DNA from: Altererythrobacter sp.
GTDB lineage: Bacteria > Pseudomonadota > Alphaproteobacteria > Sphingomonadales > Sphingomonadaceae
DNA length: 47,605 nt
Reading direction: 5' to 3'
Assembly: GCA_023260985.1 (NCBI GenBank)
Contig: JALRKY010000030.1
Coordinates: forward strand, 1-47,605
Shown: piece after piece, positions 9,251 through 17,468 of the stretch
Numbering within the stretch: the stretch's first letter is position 1
How the letters are laid out: each line of letters starts with the position of its first letter
Position numbers and translations under genes: made by a program
Notes under the pieces: generated by a model
What the model was told of the DNA's origin: nothing
Database searches by the model: none
Seen by the model: only the letters and a program-made list of their open reading frames with translations

Positions 9251-9922
9251 ATGTGGTGCCTCTACCAATTCCCGCTTTGCCCTTTCAGTAGAAAGATCCG
9301 CCTGCTGCTGGGCGAGAAGAACGTCGCCTACGAACTGGTCCGTGAAGACCCGTGGTCGGCCAGCGACTATTTCTGGAACCTGAACCCCGCAGGGCGCACG
9401 CCAGTGATGGTACACCAGGAGCGCGATACCGTGCTGTGCGACAGCCGCGCGATCGCTGAATATTTCGAAGAGACAGTCGACAAGTCGCCGATGATAAACG
9501 GCACTGCCGCCAATCGCGCGGAAATCCGCCGGCTGGTCGCGCTGTTCGATGAGAATTTCTACAATGACGTCACGGCGCCCTTGCTCAACGAGCGGATGAA
9601 GAAGCGTATCGTGCTCAACCAGTCGCCCGATTCCCGCGTGCTGCGCGAAGCGATGAAACTGGCGCACGGCCATCTCGATTATATGGACTGGCTGATCGAC
9701 AATCGTCCGTGGCTGGCGGGCTCGACCATGAGCCTGGCGGATCTTGCCGCTGCAGCACAGATTTCGGTGGCCGACTACCTTGGAGGTATCGATTGGGCAG
9801 GGCACGAACAGACGCGCGGCTGGTATTCGGTTTTCAAGAGCCGGCCGAGCTTCCGCCCGCTGCTGACCGAGCGGATGGGCGTGATCCAGCCGCCGGCGCA
9901 TTATGGGAAGGTGGATGGTTAG
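9251..9922 (+). CDS. fzlA: Glutathione S-transferase family protein, FzlA-like
   Basis: 223 residues. An N-terminal thioredoxin fold (LYQFPLCPFSRKIRLLLGEK, with NPAGRTPVM and CDSRAIAEY) is followed by an all-helical C-terminal domain. The C-terminal pattern (NERMKKRIV, HLDYMDWL, WLAGSTMSLADLAAAAQ, VADYLG, KSRPSFRPLL, and a terminal PAHYG) matches what I know of FzlA, the GST-like FtsZ-binding protein that governs constriction in Caulobacter. A generic GST is the alternative. It is followed 9 nt later by msrB with a strong AGGAGAAGG ribosome site, so the two are probably co-transcribed. Confidence 0.75.
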   Translation: MWCLYQFPLCPFSRKIRLLLGEKNVAYELVREDPWSASDYFWNLNPAGRTPVMVHQERDTVLCDSRAIAEYFEETVDKSPMINGTAANRAEIRRLVALFDENFYNDVTAPLLNERMKKRIVLNQSPDSRVLREAMKLAHGHLDYMDWLIDNRPWLAGSTMSLADLAAAAQISVADYLGGIDWAGHEQTRGWYSVFKSRPSFRPLLTERMGVIQPPAHYGKVDG

Positions 9923-9931
9923 GAGAAGGAC

Positions 9932-10333
9932 ATGGCGGATAAGGTCGAGCTTTCCGAAGCGGAATGGCGCGAGAAACTGACGCCGGAGCAATATCACGTG
10001 CTGCGCGAGGCAGGGACCGAGCGCGCCTTCACCGGCAAGTATGACAAGCACTACGCAGCCGGCGAATATATGTGCGCGGGCTGCGGCACGAAGCTGTTCG
10101 GCAGCGACGCCAAGTACAATTCGGGGTGCGGCTGGCCGGCCTTCACCCGTCCGACAGACGATGAGACGATAGAGGAGCGGCGCGATGTGTCTTACGGCAT
10201 GATCCGCACCGAAGTGCTGTGCGCCAAGTGCGGAGGGCATCTGGGCCATGTTTTCCCCGATGGGCCGCCGCAGGAAGGCGGATTGCGCTATTGCATTAAT
10301 TCGGCGTCACTCGACTTCGAGCCCGAAGACTGA
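9932..10333 (+). CDS. msrB: Peptide-methionine (R)-S-oxide reductase MsrB
   Basis: 133 residues, full length for a cytoplasmic MsrB. It reduces the R-epimer of methionine sulfoxide in proteins. Zinc ligands are two CxxC pairs at Cys48/Cys51 and Cys97/Cys100; the catalytic cysteine is Cys121 in [11 protein letters not shown], and Cys66 in SGCGWP is the likely recycling residue. A clear ribosome site (AGGAGAAGG) precedes the ATG. The S-epimer enzyme msrA is encoded separately at 24.7-25.2 kb. Confidence 0.95.
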   Translation: MADKVELSEAEWREKLTPEQYHVLREAGTERAFTGKYDKHYAAGEYMCAGCGTKLFGSDAKYNSGCGWPAFTRPTDDETIEERRDVSYGMIRTEVLCAKCGGHLGHVFPDGPPQEGGLRYCINSASLDFEPED

Positions 10334-10437
10334 TCGCGGCGGCGGAAATTCCGCTTTGGGCCGTTCACCCGACGTTACAACTCGCCTATGCAAGCGAGCA
10401 CACTGGTCAGCCATACAGGGTCGCCATTTAGTTCACG

Positions 10438-12639
10438 ATGTCGAAGCGCGGAAACAGCCTGGTAAACAAGAACAAGCGCGGTAGCCGCCGCGCTGCGGCA
10501 GAGAGCGCGCAATCAACTCCGCCGTCGCGCCAACGCAAGAGCGGTCGAGGTGGCGGAGGGTCACGCTTTTCGCGCCTGATCAAGCGGATCGCGATCTGGG
10601 GCACCGCTTTGGCTGTGCTCGGCCTGATCGTTCTGGGCGTGGCGGTCGCATCTGCGGTGCAATCACTGCCGAGCTATAACCAGCTCAAGGCCACTCAAAC
10701 CGCACAGACCATCGTGGTGCGCGCACGCGATGGCACCGAGATCGTCGAGCTTGGGCCGAGCTACGGCGAATGGCTCGACTATGATGAAATTCCGCAAGTA
10801 ATGAAGGATGCGATGGTGGCGGTGGAGGATCGCCGCTATTTCTTGCATCTGGGCGTGGATCCGATCCGCCTGACCGGTGCGATTCTCGAATCCTTTATAG
10901 GCGACAAGCGCATCGGCGGCACCTCCACCATCACGCAGCAGCTCGCGCGCAATCTGTTCCTTAACAACAACCGTTCGCTCGATCGCAAGCTGCGCGAAGC
11001 GGTGCTGGCCTTCGCGCTCGAATGGAAGTTCTCGAAGGAACAGGTGCTCGAGCTCTATCTCAACAAAGTCTATTTCGGCGGCGGTGCTTATGGCATCGAC
11101 AGCGCCAGCCGCAATTTCTTCAGTCACCCCGCTACCGAGCTTTCCACCGCCGAGGCGGCGATCATCGCCGGCCTGGTCAAGGCACCTTCGCGCTATGCTC
11201 CTACAGCCGATGTCGATGCAGCGGTTGGCCGGGCTCAAGTGGTGCTGCGGCTGATGCGCGAGCAGGGCTATATCAGGGCTGGAGCCTCGTCGGTCGATAT
11301 CGATGCAGTCAATCTCAAGCCGCAGATTGGGCAGAATTCCGTACGTTATTTCACTGATTACGTTCTGCCACAGCTTGACCTGCTGCTTCCCGAAACGTTC
11401 GAGCCGATCGAGGTGTGGACGACGCTCGATGTCGAGATGCAGCGCGCGGCGGCTTCGGCGGTACAAGCCAACACGCCGGAGGGCGCGCAAGGCGCGCTGG
11501 TCAGCCTCGACCGCGATGGGGCCATCCTGGCGATGGTTGGCGGCCGGGACTACGTTGAGAGCAATTACAACCGAGCCAGCAACGCGCAGCGGCAGCCGGG
11601 TTCGGCATGGAAGCTGTTCGTATATCTTGCGGCCCTCGAAGCCGGTTACACTCCTGACGACCGGGTGGTCGACACACCGACCGAAATCGATGGCTGGAGC
11701 CCACGCAACTCGAATGGGAAGTTCGTGGGTGAAATCGATGTGCGCACGGCATTTGCCTATTCGATCAACACCGTGGCGGCACAGCTTGGCCAGGATGTCG
11801 GCTTTGGCTCGGTTGCCTCAATGGCACGCCGGTTCGGCATCACTTCGCCGATCTCGACCTTTCCGTCGATGGTGCTGGGTTCGAGCGAAGTGCGCCTGAT
11901 CGACATGACCCGCGCCTTTGCCGCAGTTTCGGCCAAGGGCACGTCGATTGAGCCCTATGGCATAATGCGCGTGACGACTGCGAGCGGCCGCGAGATATAC
12001 CGCCATGAGCGCGCGCGCTCGGGCCAGCTGGTACCGGGCTATGTCGCGGCGGGCATCACCGACCTGCTGCAGACCGCGGTGAATACCGGCACCGGCCAGG
12101 CGGCGCAGATCGGTCGCCCGGTGGCGGGCAAGACCGGCACCACCAGCTCGAACAAGGATGGCTGGTTCGTCGGCTTCTCTTCGGGGATCACCACAGGCGT
12201 TTGGATGGGCCGCGACGATGCCAAGGCCGTGCCCGGGCTGCAGGGTGGGCGCGCACCGGCGCGTGCCTTTGCCGACTATATGAAGATTGCCGTCAAGGAT
12301 CGTCCGCTCGAGGAATTCGAGACCGAAGTGAAGCTGCCTGGCTGGATGCTCGAACCGGATGACGAGTATCTCTATGGGAACCCCGAAGATTACTACTTCA
12401 TCGACGAACAAGGGAATCTGATTGAACCGGGTCGTCGAGATGGCAATATGCCGTTCGGCATGGAAGGCGAGCAAGGGCCGCGTCCGCAGATCCCGGTGCC
12501 TCAAGGCGAGGCGGGACAAGCAGCGAGCGACGATTTCCTTGAGCGCGCCACCGGCCAGCGGACACCGTCCGATGCGCCGCCGATGCCACGCACGATCCGA
12601 CCGTCAGATGCAGCGCGCGAGCGGACCAGCCCACAATAA
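10438..12639 (+). CDS. Class A penicillin-binding protein (PBP1-type)
   Basis: 733 residues. A bifunctional peptidoglycan glycosyltransferase and transpeptidase in the inner membrane. A basic cytoplasmic tail (1-47) leads to one TM helix (48-72). GT51 motifs: Glu130 in AVEDRRYF, GTSTITQQLARNLF at 161-174, and KEQVLELYLN at 200-209. Transpeptidase motifs: SAWK at 389-392 with nucleophile Ser389, SIN at 442-444 and KTG at 565-567. A Pro-rich, charged tail of about 70 residues ends the protein. PBP1A and PBP1C-like subfamilies are hard to separate by eye. A terminator hairpin follows. Confidence 0.93.
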   Translation: MSKRGNSLVNKNKRGSRRAAAESAQSTPPSRQRKSGRGGGGSRFSRLIKRIAIWGTALAVLGLIVLGVAVASAVQSLPSYNQLKATQTAQTIVVRARDGTEIVELGPSYGEWLDYDEIPQVMKDAMVAVEDRRYFLHLGVDPIRLTGAILESFIGDKRIGGTSTITQQLARNLFLNNNRSLDRKLREAVLAFALEWKFSKEQVLELYLNKVYFGGGAYGIDSASRNFFSHPATELSTAEAAIIAGLVKAPSRYAPTADVDAAVGRAQVVLRLMREQGYIRAGASSVDIDAVNLKPQIGQNSVRYFTDYVLPQLDLLLPETFEPIEVWTTLDVEMQRAAASAVQANTPEGAQGALVSLDRDGAILAMVGGRDYVESNYNRASNAQRQPGSAWKLFVYLAALEAGYTPDDRVVDTPTEIDGWSPRNSNGKFVGEIDVRTAFAYSINTVAAQLGQDVGFGSVASMARRFGITSPISTFPSMVLGSSEVRLIDMTRAFAAVSAKGTSIEPYGIMRVTTASGREIYRHERARSGQLVPGYVAAGITDLLQTAVNTGTGQAAQIGRPVAGKTGTTSSNKDGWFVGFSSGITTGVWMGRDDAKAVPGLQGGRAPARAFADYMKIAVKDRPLEEFETEVKLPGWMLEPDDEYLYGNPEDYYFIDEQGNLIEPGRRDGNMPFGMEGEQGPRPQIPVPQGEAGQAASDDFLERATGQRTPSDAPPMPRTIRPSDAARERTSPQ

Positions 12640-12664
12640 TTGCCAGTTGACGAAACCAAGGAGA

Positions 12665-12704
12665 AGGGCGCCGAAGCGATTTGCACCGGCGCCCTGCTTT
12701 GTTT
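12665..12704. terminator. Rho-independent, probably bidirectional terminator
   Basis: A perfect 9-bp stem (AGGGCGCCG at 12665-12673, CGGCGCCCT at 12687-12695) with a 13-nt loop, followed by the T-rich tail GCTTTGTTT. It lies between the convergent penicillin-binding protein and degP genes, so it can end transcription from either side. Confidence 0.8.
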
Positions 12705-12725
12705 GATTTGGAGAGCTGCTAGCGG

Positions 12726-14246
12726 TCAGCGAAACCGCACCGCCACATAACCCGGAGGGCCACCGCGACGCTGGATCTGCAGCAGCACCGCCTCACGGCC
12801 CGATTTCTGGGCATCGGCCACCACCGCTTCGAAATCAGCGATCGACGAGACCTGGCGATAATTGGCGGTCAGCACGATGTCGCCGCGCCGCAGGCCCTTG
12901 CGCGCCGCATCGGCATTGGAATCGACCCCACCGATGACCAGGCCCACTGTGTCTTCGGAGGCGCCCAGCTGCCGGGCAATCTGCGGCGTCAGCTCAAGCA
13001 GTTGCAGGCCCAGCTTCTCTTCGATCACAGTGCTCGAATCCGCCGGTTTTTCAGGCTGCTCGGCGTCGGGATCGAAGGCTTGCTGGCGGCGCAGCTCCTC
13101 TTCGCTCGGACGTTTGCCGACGGTGGCGGTTACGCGCAATTGCTTGCCGTCGCGGATCAGGTCGATCGGGATGCGAGTGCCGGGCTTGATATTGGCGACC
13201 AGGAACGACAGCGTCTGGTCATTGGTTACGGGCTGGCCGTTGATCGATGTCACGACGTCACCCGGCTTGATCCCGGCGCGGTCTGCCGCGCCATCGGCCT
13301 GAACCGTCTGCACGAACTCGCCGCGATTGCGCGGCAGGCCGAGCGAATCCGCTAGGTCTTCGCTTACGGGCACGATACTGACACCCAGGAAGCCACGCTC
13401 GATTTCGGTACCCGACTTGAGCTGTCGCACGATCGGGGCAGCGATTTCGGACGGGATGGCGAAACCAATCCCCACGCTGCCGCCGTTCGGAGAGATGATC
13501 GCATTATTGATGCCGATCACGTTGCCCTTCATGTCGAACAGCGGGCCGCCCGAATTGCCGCGGTTGATGCTGGCGTCGGTCTGGATGTAGCGATCATAGG
13601 CGCCGCCACCGGTGTTGCGCAGCACCGAGGAGACGATACCGCTGGTCACGGTGCCGCCAAGCCCGAAGGGGTTGCCGATCGCGATCACCCAGTCGCCCAC
13701 GCGCGCTTCGTTCGAATCGCCGAACGTCACGAAGGGGAAGGTCCGGCTGCTGTTGATCTTGAGCACCGCCAGGTCCGAGGCTGCATCGGCGCCGACGAGT
13801 TCGGCCTCATATTCAGTGCCATCGGGCATGGTGACGGTGATTTCTTCCAGCGTCGCGCGATTGTCGGGCGCGACGACATGGTTGTTGGTCACCACATAGC
13901 CGTCAGCCGAAATGATGAAGCCCGAACCCAGCGACTGGCCTTCGCGGAACTGCGGCCGGTTCTGCTGGCCGTTGCCGCGCTGACCGAACAGGTCGGCGAA
14001 GGGCGTACCGGCGAAGGGGTTTGCGTCGACTTCGATCCTCTGGCGGGTCGAGATATTCACCACCGCAGGCTGCAATTGCTCGGTTAAATCGGCGAAGCTG
14101 CTGGGTGCACCCAGGCGCGGCACGATCCGCTCGATCGCCGCGTCATCATTCTGCGCCACTTGCGCACCGGCGGGGAAGCCGGTGGCGAGCGACAGGGTGG
14201 CACCGCCAAGCAGAAGGGCACTGGTCAGTCCATATACGTAACGCAC
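12726..14246 (-). CDS. degP: DegP/Do family periplasmic serine protease
   Basis: 506 residues. A periplasmic protease/chaperone that clears misfolded envelope proteins. Signal peptide 1-28 (cleavage near AGA-QV). Catalytic triad His123 (NNHVV), Asp158 (ASDLAV) and Ser232 (GNSGGPL). Two PDZ domains follow: the first about 280-370 (RGFLGVSI onward), the second about 410-500. The HtrA-type Gln-rich LA loop is visible around residues 85-105. It lies downstream of hflK-hflC on the same strand, a known quality-control grouping, but 190 nt away with a palindrome in the gap, so it may have its own promoter. Confidence 0.93.
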   Translation of the reverse strand: MRYVYGLTSALLLGGATLSLATGFPAGAQVAQNDDAAIERIVPRLGAPSSFADLTEQLQPAVVNISTRQRIEVDANPFAGTPFADLFGQRGNGQQNRPQFREGQSLGSGFIISADGYVVTNNHVVAPDNRATLEEITVTMPDGTEYEAELVGADAASDLAVLKINSSRTFPFVTFGDSNEARVGDWVIAIGNPFGLGGTVTSGIVSSVLRNTGGGAYDRYIQTDASINRGNSGGPLFDMKGNVIGINNAIISPNGGSVGIGFAIPSEIAAPIVRQLKSGTEIERGFLGVSIVPVSEDLADSLGLPRNRGEFVQTVQADGAADRAGIKPGDVVTSINGQPVTNDQTLSFLVANIKPGTRIPIDLIRDGKQLRVTATVGKRPSEEELRRQQAFDPDAEQPEKPADSSTVIEEKLGLQLLELTPQIARQLGASEDTVGLVIGGVDSNADAARKGLRRGDIVLTANYRQVSSIADFEAVVADAQKSGREAVLLQIQRRGGPPGYVAVRFR

Positions 14247-14317
14247 AGGCTTATCGTCCTCTCGTTCAGGTCAAATTTGTTCCAGGCATCCGCTGGACGG
14301 GCCCGGTACTCGCAAGC

Positions 14318-14329
14318 AAGGTGCACCTT
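14318..14329. promoter_or_regulatory. Perfect 12-bp palindrome upstream of degP
   Basis: AAGGTGCACCTT is a perfect palindrome about 70 nt upstream of the degP start, inside the 190-nt gap after hflC. It could be a dimeric regulator site controlling degP separately from hflKC. The regulator is unknown and I could not place -35/-10 elements with confidence. Confidence 0.35.
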
Positions 14330-14435
14330 ATGGGGTCAGGAGCACTTAACCGTGTTTGAACGGCGCGCGACACCTGCAGTGTTCTGTCGGCCGTTCGTCG
14401 GTTCCTTTTCACCTTCGCTGCCCTCAGGCCGCCGT

Positions 14436-15281
14436 TTAGCGACGGCCGCGGAACTGGCGGAAATATTCGCTGTCTTCCGAAAGGATCATCGAGCTGTCGC
14501 CCGTGCCCTGCTCGAAAGTGCGGCGATAACTCTCCATCGCGCGGTAGAAATCATAGAATTCCGGATCCTTGCCATAGGCGTCCGCATAGGTAGCGGCCGC
14601 ATTGGCTTCCGCCTCGGCGCGGACGATCTGAGCGTTCTTGCGACCCTGCGCACGGATCGTTTCGGCTTCCTGCGAGCGGTCCGACTGCATGCGGGTGAAG
14701 GCCGCCTGCAGCGGCGTGCCTTCGGGCAAGTCGGCGCGCTTGATCTGCACATCGATCACCTGCGCGCCATATTGCCGTGCCTGCTCGTCAAGCTTGAGCC
14801 GGATGTTCGTCATTGCATTGCCGCGCTCGGCAGTGAGCAGCGACGCGAAGCTGCGCCGACCCAACTCCTGGCGAAGCACCGATGTGAAGATTGGCGCCAG
14901 CTGCACCCGTACGTTTTCCTCTGTCCCGGAGTTTTCGATCATCTGCACCGGATCGATGATGCGGAAGCGGGCATAGGCATCGACCTGCAAGCGTTGCTGG
15001 TCGTTGGTCAGCACTTCCTGACGCTCCATGTCGAGGTCGAGAATGCGCCGTTCGACGATCTGCACGCGGTCGACAACAGGAATGCGCCAGTAGAGCCCGG
15101 CATTGGTATCGCCGAATTGCAGGTTTGGTCGGAAGATGTTGACCACCTTATAGGGCTCACCCGTGCGGATGATGACTGCCTGCTCGCTTTCGGAGACGAT
15201 GAAAAGGCTCGAAAACGCTGCCACGATCAGTGCAGAGATCGCGACCACGGCGGCCTTGTAGTGTTGCCAGATGCTTTCCAT
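14436..15281 (-). CDS. hflC: Protease modulator HflC
   Basis: 281 residues, an SPFH/prohibitin-family protein that forms the membrane HflKC complex around FtsH and limits its proteolysis. One N-terminal TM helix (about 9-28) is followed by the SPFH domain (EQAVIIRTGEP onward), and then a helical region (QEAETIRAQGRKNAQIV, EANAAATYADAYGKDPEFYDF) typical of HflC. It starts 3 nt after the hflK stop, clearly in one operon. Confidence 0.93.
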   Translation of the reverse strand: MESIWQHYKAAVVAISALIVAAFSSLFIVSESEQAVIIRTGEPYKVVNIFRPNLQFGDTNAGLYWRIPVVDRVQIVERRILDLDMERQEVLTNDQQRLQVDAYARFRIIDPVQMIENSGTEENVRVQLAPIFTSVLRQELGRRSFASLLTAERGNAMTNIRLKLDEQARQYGAQVIDVQIKRADLPEGTPLQAAFTRMQSDRSQEAETIRAQGRKNAQIVRAEAEANAAATYADAYGKDPEFYDFYRAMESYRRTFEQGTGDSSMILSEDSEYFRQFRGRR

Positions 15282-15284
15282 GGC

Positions 15285-16427
15285 TTACTGCTCTCCTGCC
15301 CGCTTCTGCGCGTCGCGAGCGCGCCGCTGCACTTCGGGTAGCGGGAGGTAGGGGGTCACCCCGTCCGCTTCGATGATGGTCTTGTCGGTCTTCGACAGCA
15401 CGCTTTCCATGGTCTCATAATAGAGGCGCCGCCGCGTGACTTCGGGCGCGAGACGATACTCGGCATAGATCTGGTTGAACGCCGCTGCGTCACCCTCGGC
15501 TCGCGCCAGCAATTGCTGGGCATAGCGGCGCGCCTGGTTGATGTCGCGTTCGGCGTCCTGCTGCGCGGCAAGCACGTCGTTGAAGGCTTCGATCACCTGC
15601 TGCGGCGGGTCGGTCTTGTCGATTTCGATGCCCTGCACGGCAATCCCCGCGCGATAGGCGTCAAGGATCGCCTGCATGCGGTTGCGCACGCTCTGTTCGA
15701 TATCGGCGCGGCCTTCACCCGAAAGCACCGTGTCGAGCTCTTGTTCAGCCACAGAGGCGCGCATTGCCGCTTCGGCGGCCTCGCGCACTGTCTCTTCGGG
15801 TTCCTGCAGGTTGAACTTGAATTGCTTCAAATCCTTGATGTTCCAGCGAATAAGATAGGACAGGTCGACCAGGTTCTGGTCGCCGGTCAGGATCAGCTTC
15901 TCTTGGTTCCCATCGGGGATCTTCTCCGAACGAATTTCGCTGACATTTTCCACTTCGACCTGCTGGATCGGCCAGGGAAGCGAGAAGTTGGTGCCCGGGT
16001 TGAGCGTGTGCGAATATTTCCCGCCGAGCCATGTGATGATTCCCTGTTCGCGCGGCTGGACGAAATGCACGCCGGTGGTGAACAGCCATACTGCGACAAC
16101 GCCGCCCGCGATTAGCGGTAGCCAGCTCTTGCCGCCGGGCCGCTCGGGCAGGCTCAGGCGTGGGCCGCGTGGGCCGCCGCCGCGACGCCTCGGACCTTCA
16201 GGGCCGCGATGCTTGAAAATATCCTCGATACCGGCCGAACGGCGCTTGTCGTCATCGCCGTCGCCGGGCAACCACGGGTTGCGCGGGCCGGAGCTGCCTT
16301 CGCCTTCGCTTTCAGCTGGCTGGCCGTCTCCCGGCGGATTTTCCCCGCCGCTACCGCCTCCCCAAGGGTTTTTCTTGCCAGCCATTGGAAGGCCGATCGA
16401 TTTTCTGAAACTGTCGAACATATCCAT
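15285..16427 (-). CDS. hflK: FtsH protease activity modulator HflK
   Basis: 380 residues from the ATG at 16427 (MDMFDSFRKS); an ATG two codons later is nearly as good. The open frame continues far upstream on paper, but that part is the antisense of mrp. The first ~110 residues are Gly/Pro-rich (KKNPWGGGSGG, RRRGGGPRGP), usual for HflK; a TM helix lies about 118-140 (LPLIAGGVVAVWLFTTGV); then comes the SPFH domain (EQGIITWLGG) and the helical tail with AQQDAERDINQARRYA. It diverges from mrp across 73 nt. Confidence 0.92.
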   Translation of the reverse strand: MDMFDSFRKSIGLPMAGKKNPWGGGSGGENPPGDGQPAESEGEGSSGPRNPWLPGDGDDDKRRSAGIEDIFKHRGPEGPRRRGGGPRGPRLSLPERPGGKSWLPLIAGGVVAVWLFTTGVHFVQPREQGIITWLGGKYSHTLNPGTNFSLPWPIQQVEVENVSEIRSEKIPDGNQEKLILTGDQNLVDLSYLIRWNIKDLKQFKFNLQEPEETVREAAEAAMRASVAEQELDTVLSGEGRADIEQSVRNRMQAILDAYRAGIAVQGIEIDKTDPPQQVIEAFNDVLAAQQDAERDINQARRYAQQLLARAEGDAAAFNQIYAEYRLAPEVTRRRLYYETMESVLSKTDKTIIEADGVTPYLPLPEVQRRARDAQKRAGEQ

Positions 16428-16500
16428 GTCACTCTTATAGGTGCGCTTGCCGCGAAAAACAGGGGTTGCGCGCGCGAAATTGATGCTAGGGGCTGCTGCC

Positions 16501-17466
16501 ATGGAAAAGCAGGATTTGCTGGCACATCTCCCCGAAGCGATCGCTGCGCGAGTTGGTTCCGCCAATATGGTGGGGGATAGTGCCTTGGTGGTGGTCGATG
16601 CCGCGGGCCTCGCAGCAGGCGAGCGTGAGGCAGTGGAATATGAGATCGTCTCGTCGCTCGGAGCGCTTGAAGGCGTAGGCGATGTGCGCGTCGCAATGAT
16701 GGCTGACCGCGTGCGCCGACGGATCATTGCGGTTGGATCGGGCAAGGGCGGGGTCGGCAAGTCCACGCTCACCACCAACCTGGCAGTCGCGCTGCGCCGG
16801 ATGGGAATAAAGGTCGGCGTGGTCGATGCGGATATCTACGGCCCGTCGCAGCCCAAGCTGCTCAAGCTTGAAGGGATGAAGCCTGAAGCAGTCGACGAGA
16901 AGCTCGTTCCGGTAACGGGCGAGCATGGCGTTCCGGTGCTTTCGATGGGCTTCCTGGTGAAGCCGGCACAGGCGCTTGCCTGGCGTGGGCCGATGGCGGG
17001 TAATGCGCTGTCGCAATTGATCGACGCGCAGTGGGGCGACGTCGAAGCGCTGTTGATCGACCTTCCGCCAGGCACTGGCGATGTCCAGCTTTCAATGCTG
17101 CAGAAGCACAAGCCCGACGGCGCGATCCTCGTTTCAACCCCGCAAGACCTTGCCCTTATCGACGCTGCACGTGCAGGCCAGCTGTTCGACACCGGCAAGG
17201 TGCCTGTGATCGGCCTGGTCGAGAACATGGCCGGTTACCAGTGCCCGCATTGCGGCGAAGTGTCCGATCCCTTCGGCAAGGGTGGGTTCGAGGCGATGGC
17301 CGAGAAGGTCGACATTCCTTTCCTCGGTCGTATTCCGCTGGCGCTGCCGATCCGCGAGGCGGGGGACAGCGGCAATCCGCCTGCGGCGGGGGACACCGCA
17401 GAGGGTGAAGCCTTTGCAGCGGTCGCACGTAAAGTGGCCGATTGGCTGGAGCGGGAGCAGGCCTGA
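16501..17466 (+). CDS. mrp: Mrp/NBP35-family Fe-S cluster carrier ATPase
   Basis: 321 residues. A scaffold or carrier that delivers Fe-S clusters to apoproteins. An N-terminal DUF59/MIP18-like part (about 1-70) is followed by the deviant Walker A motif GSGKGGVGKST near residue 80, DADIYGPSQP, and the C-terminal metal motif CPHCG in MAGYQCPHCGE. The start at 16501 is chosen for its AGGGG ribosome site and the DUF59 beginning; a GTG 20 codons upstream would add non-conserved residues. It ends 2 nt before the molybdoenzyme gene, suggesting one operon. Confidence 0.93.
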   Translation: MEKQDLLAHLPEAIAARVGSANMVGDSALVVVDAAGLAAGEREAVEYEIVSSLGALEGVGDVRVAMMADRVRRRIIAVGSGKGGVGKSTLTTNLAVALRRMGIKVGVVDADIYGPSQPKLLKLEGMKPEAVDEKLVPVTGEHGVPVLSMGFLVKPAQALAWRGPMAGNALSQLIDAQWGDVEALLIDLPPGTGDVQLSMLQKHKPDGAILVSTPQDLALIDAARAGQLFDTGKVPVIGLVENMAGYQCPHCGEVSDPFGKGGFEAMAEKVDIPFLGRIPLALPIREAGDSGNPPAAGDTAEGEAFAAVARKVADWLEREQA

Positions 17467-17468
17467 TC

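Noticed and set aside
14160..15341. Plus-strand open frame of 393 codons across hflC
   Set aside because: It is fully antisense to hflC and the degP start, both well supported by motifs.
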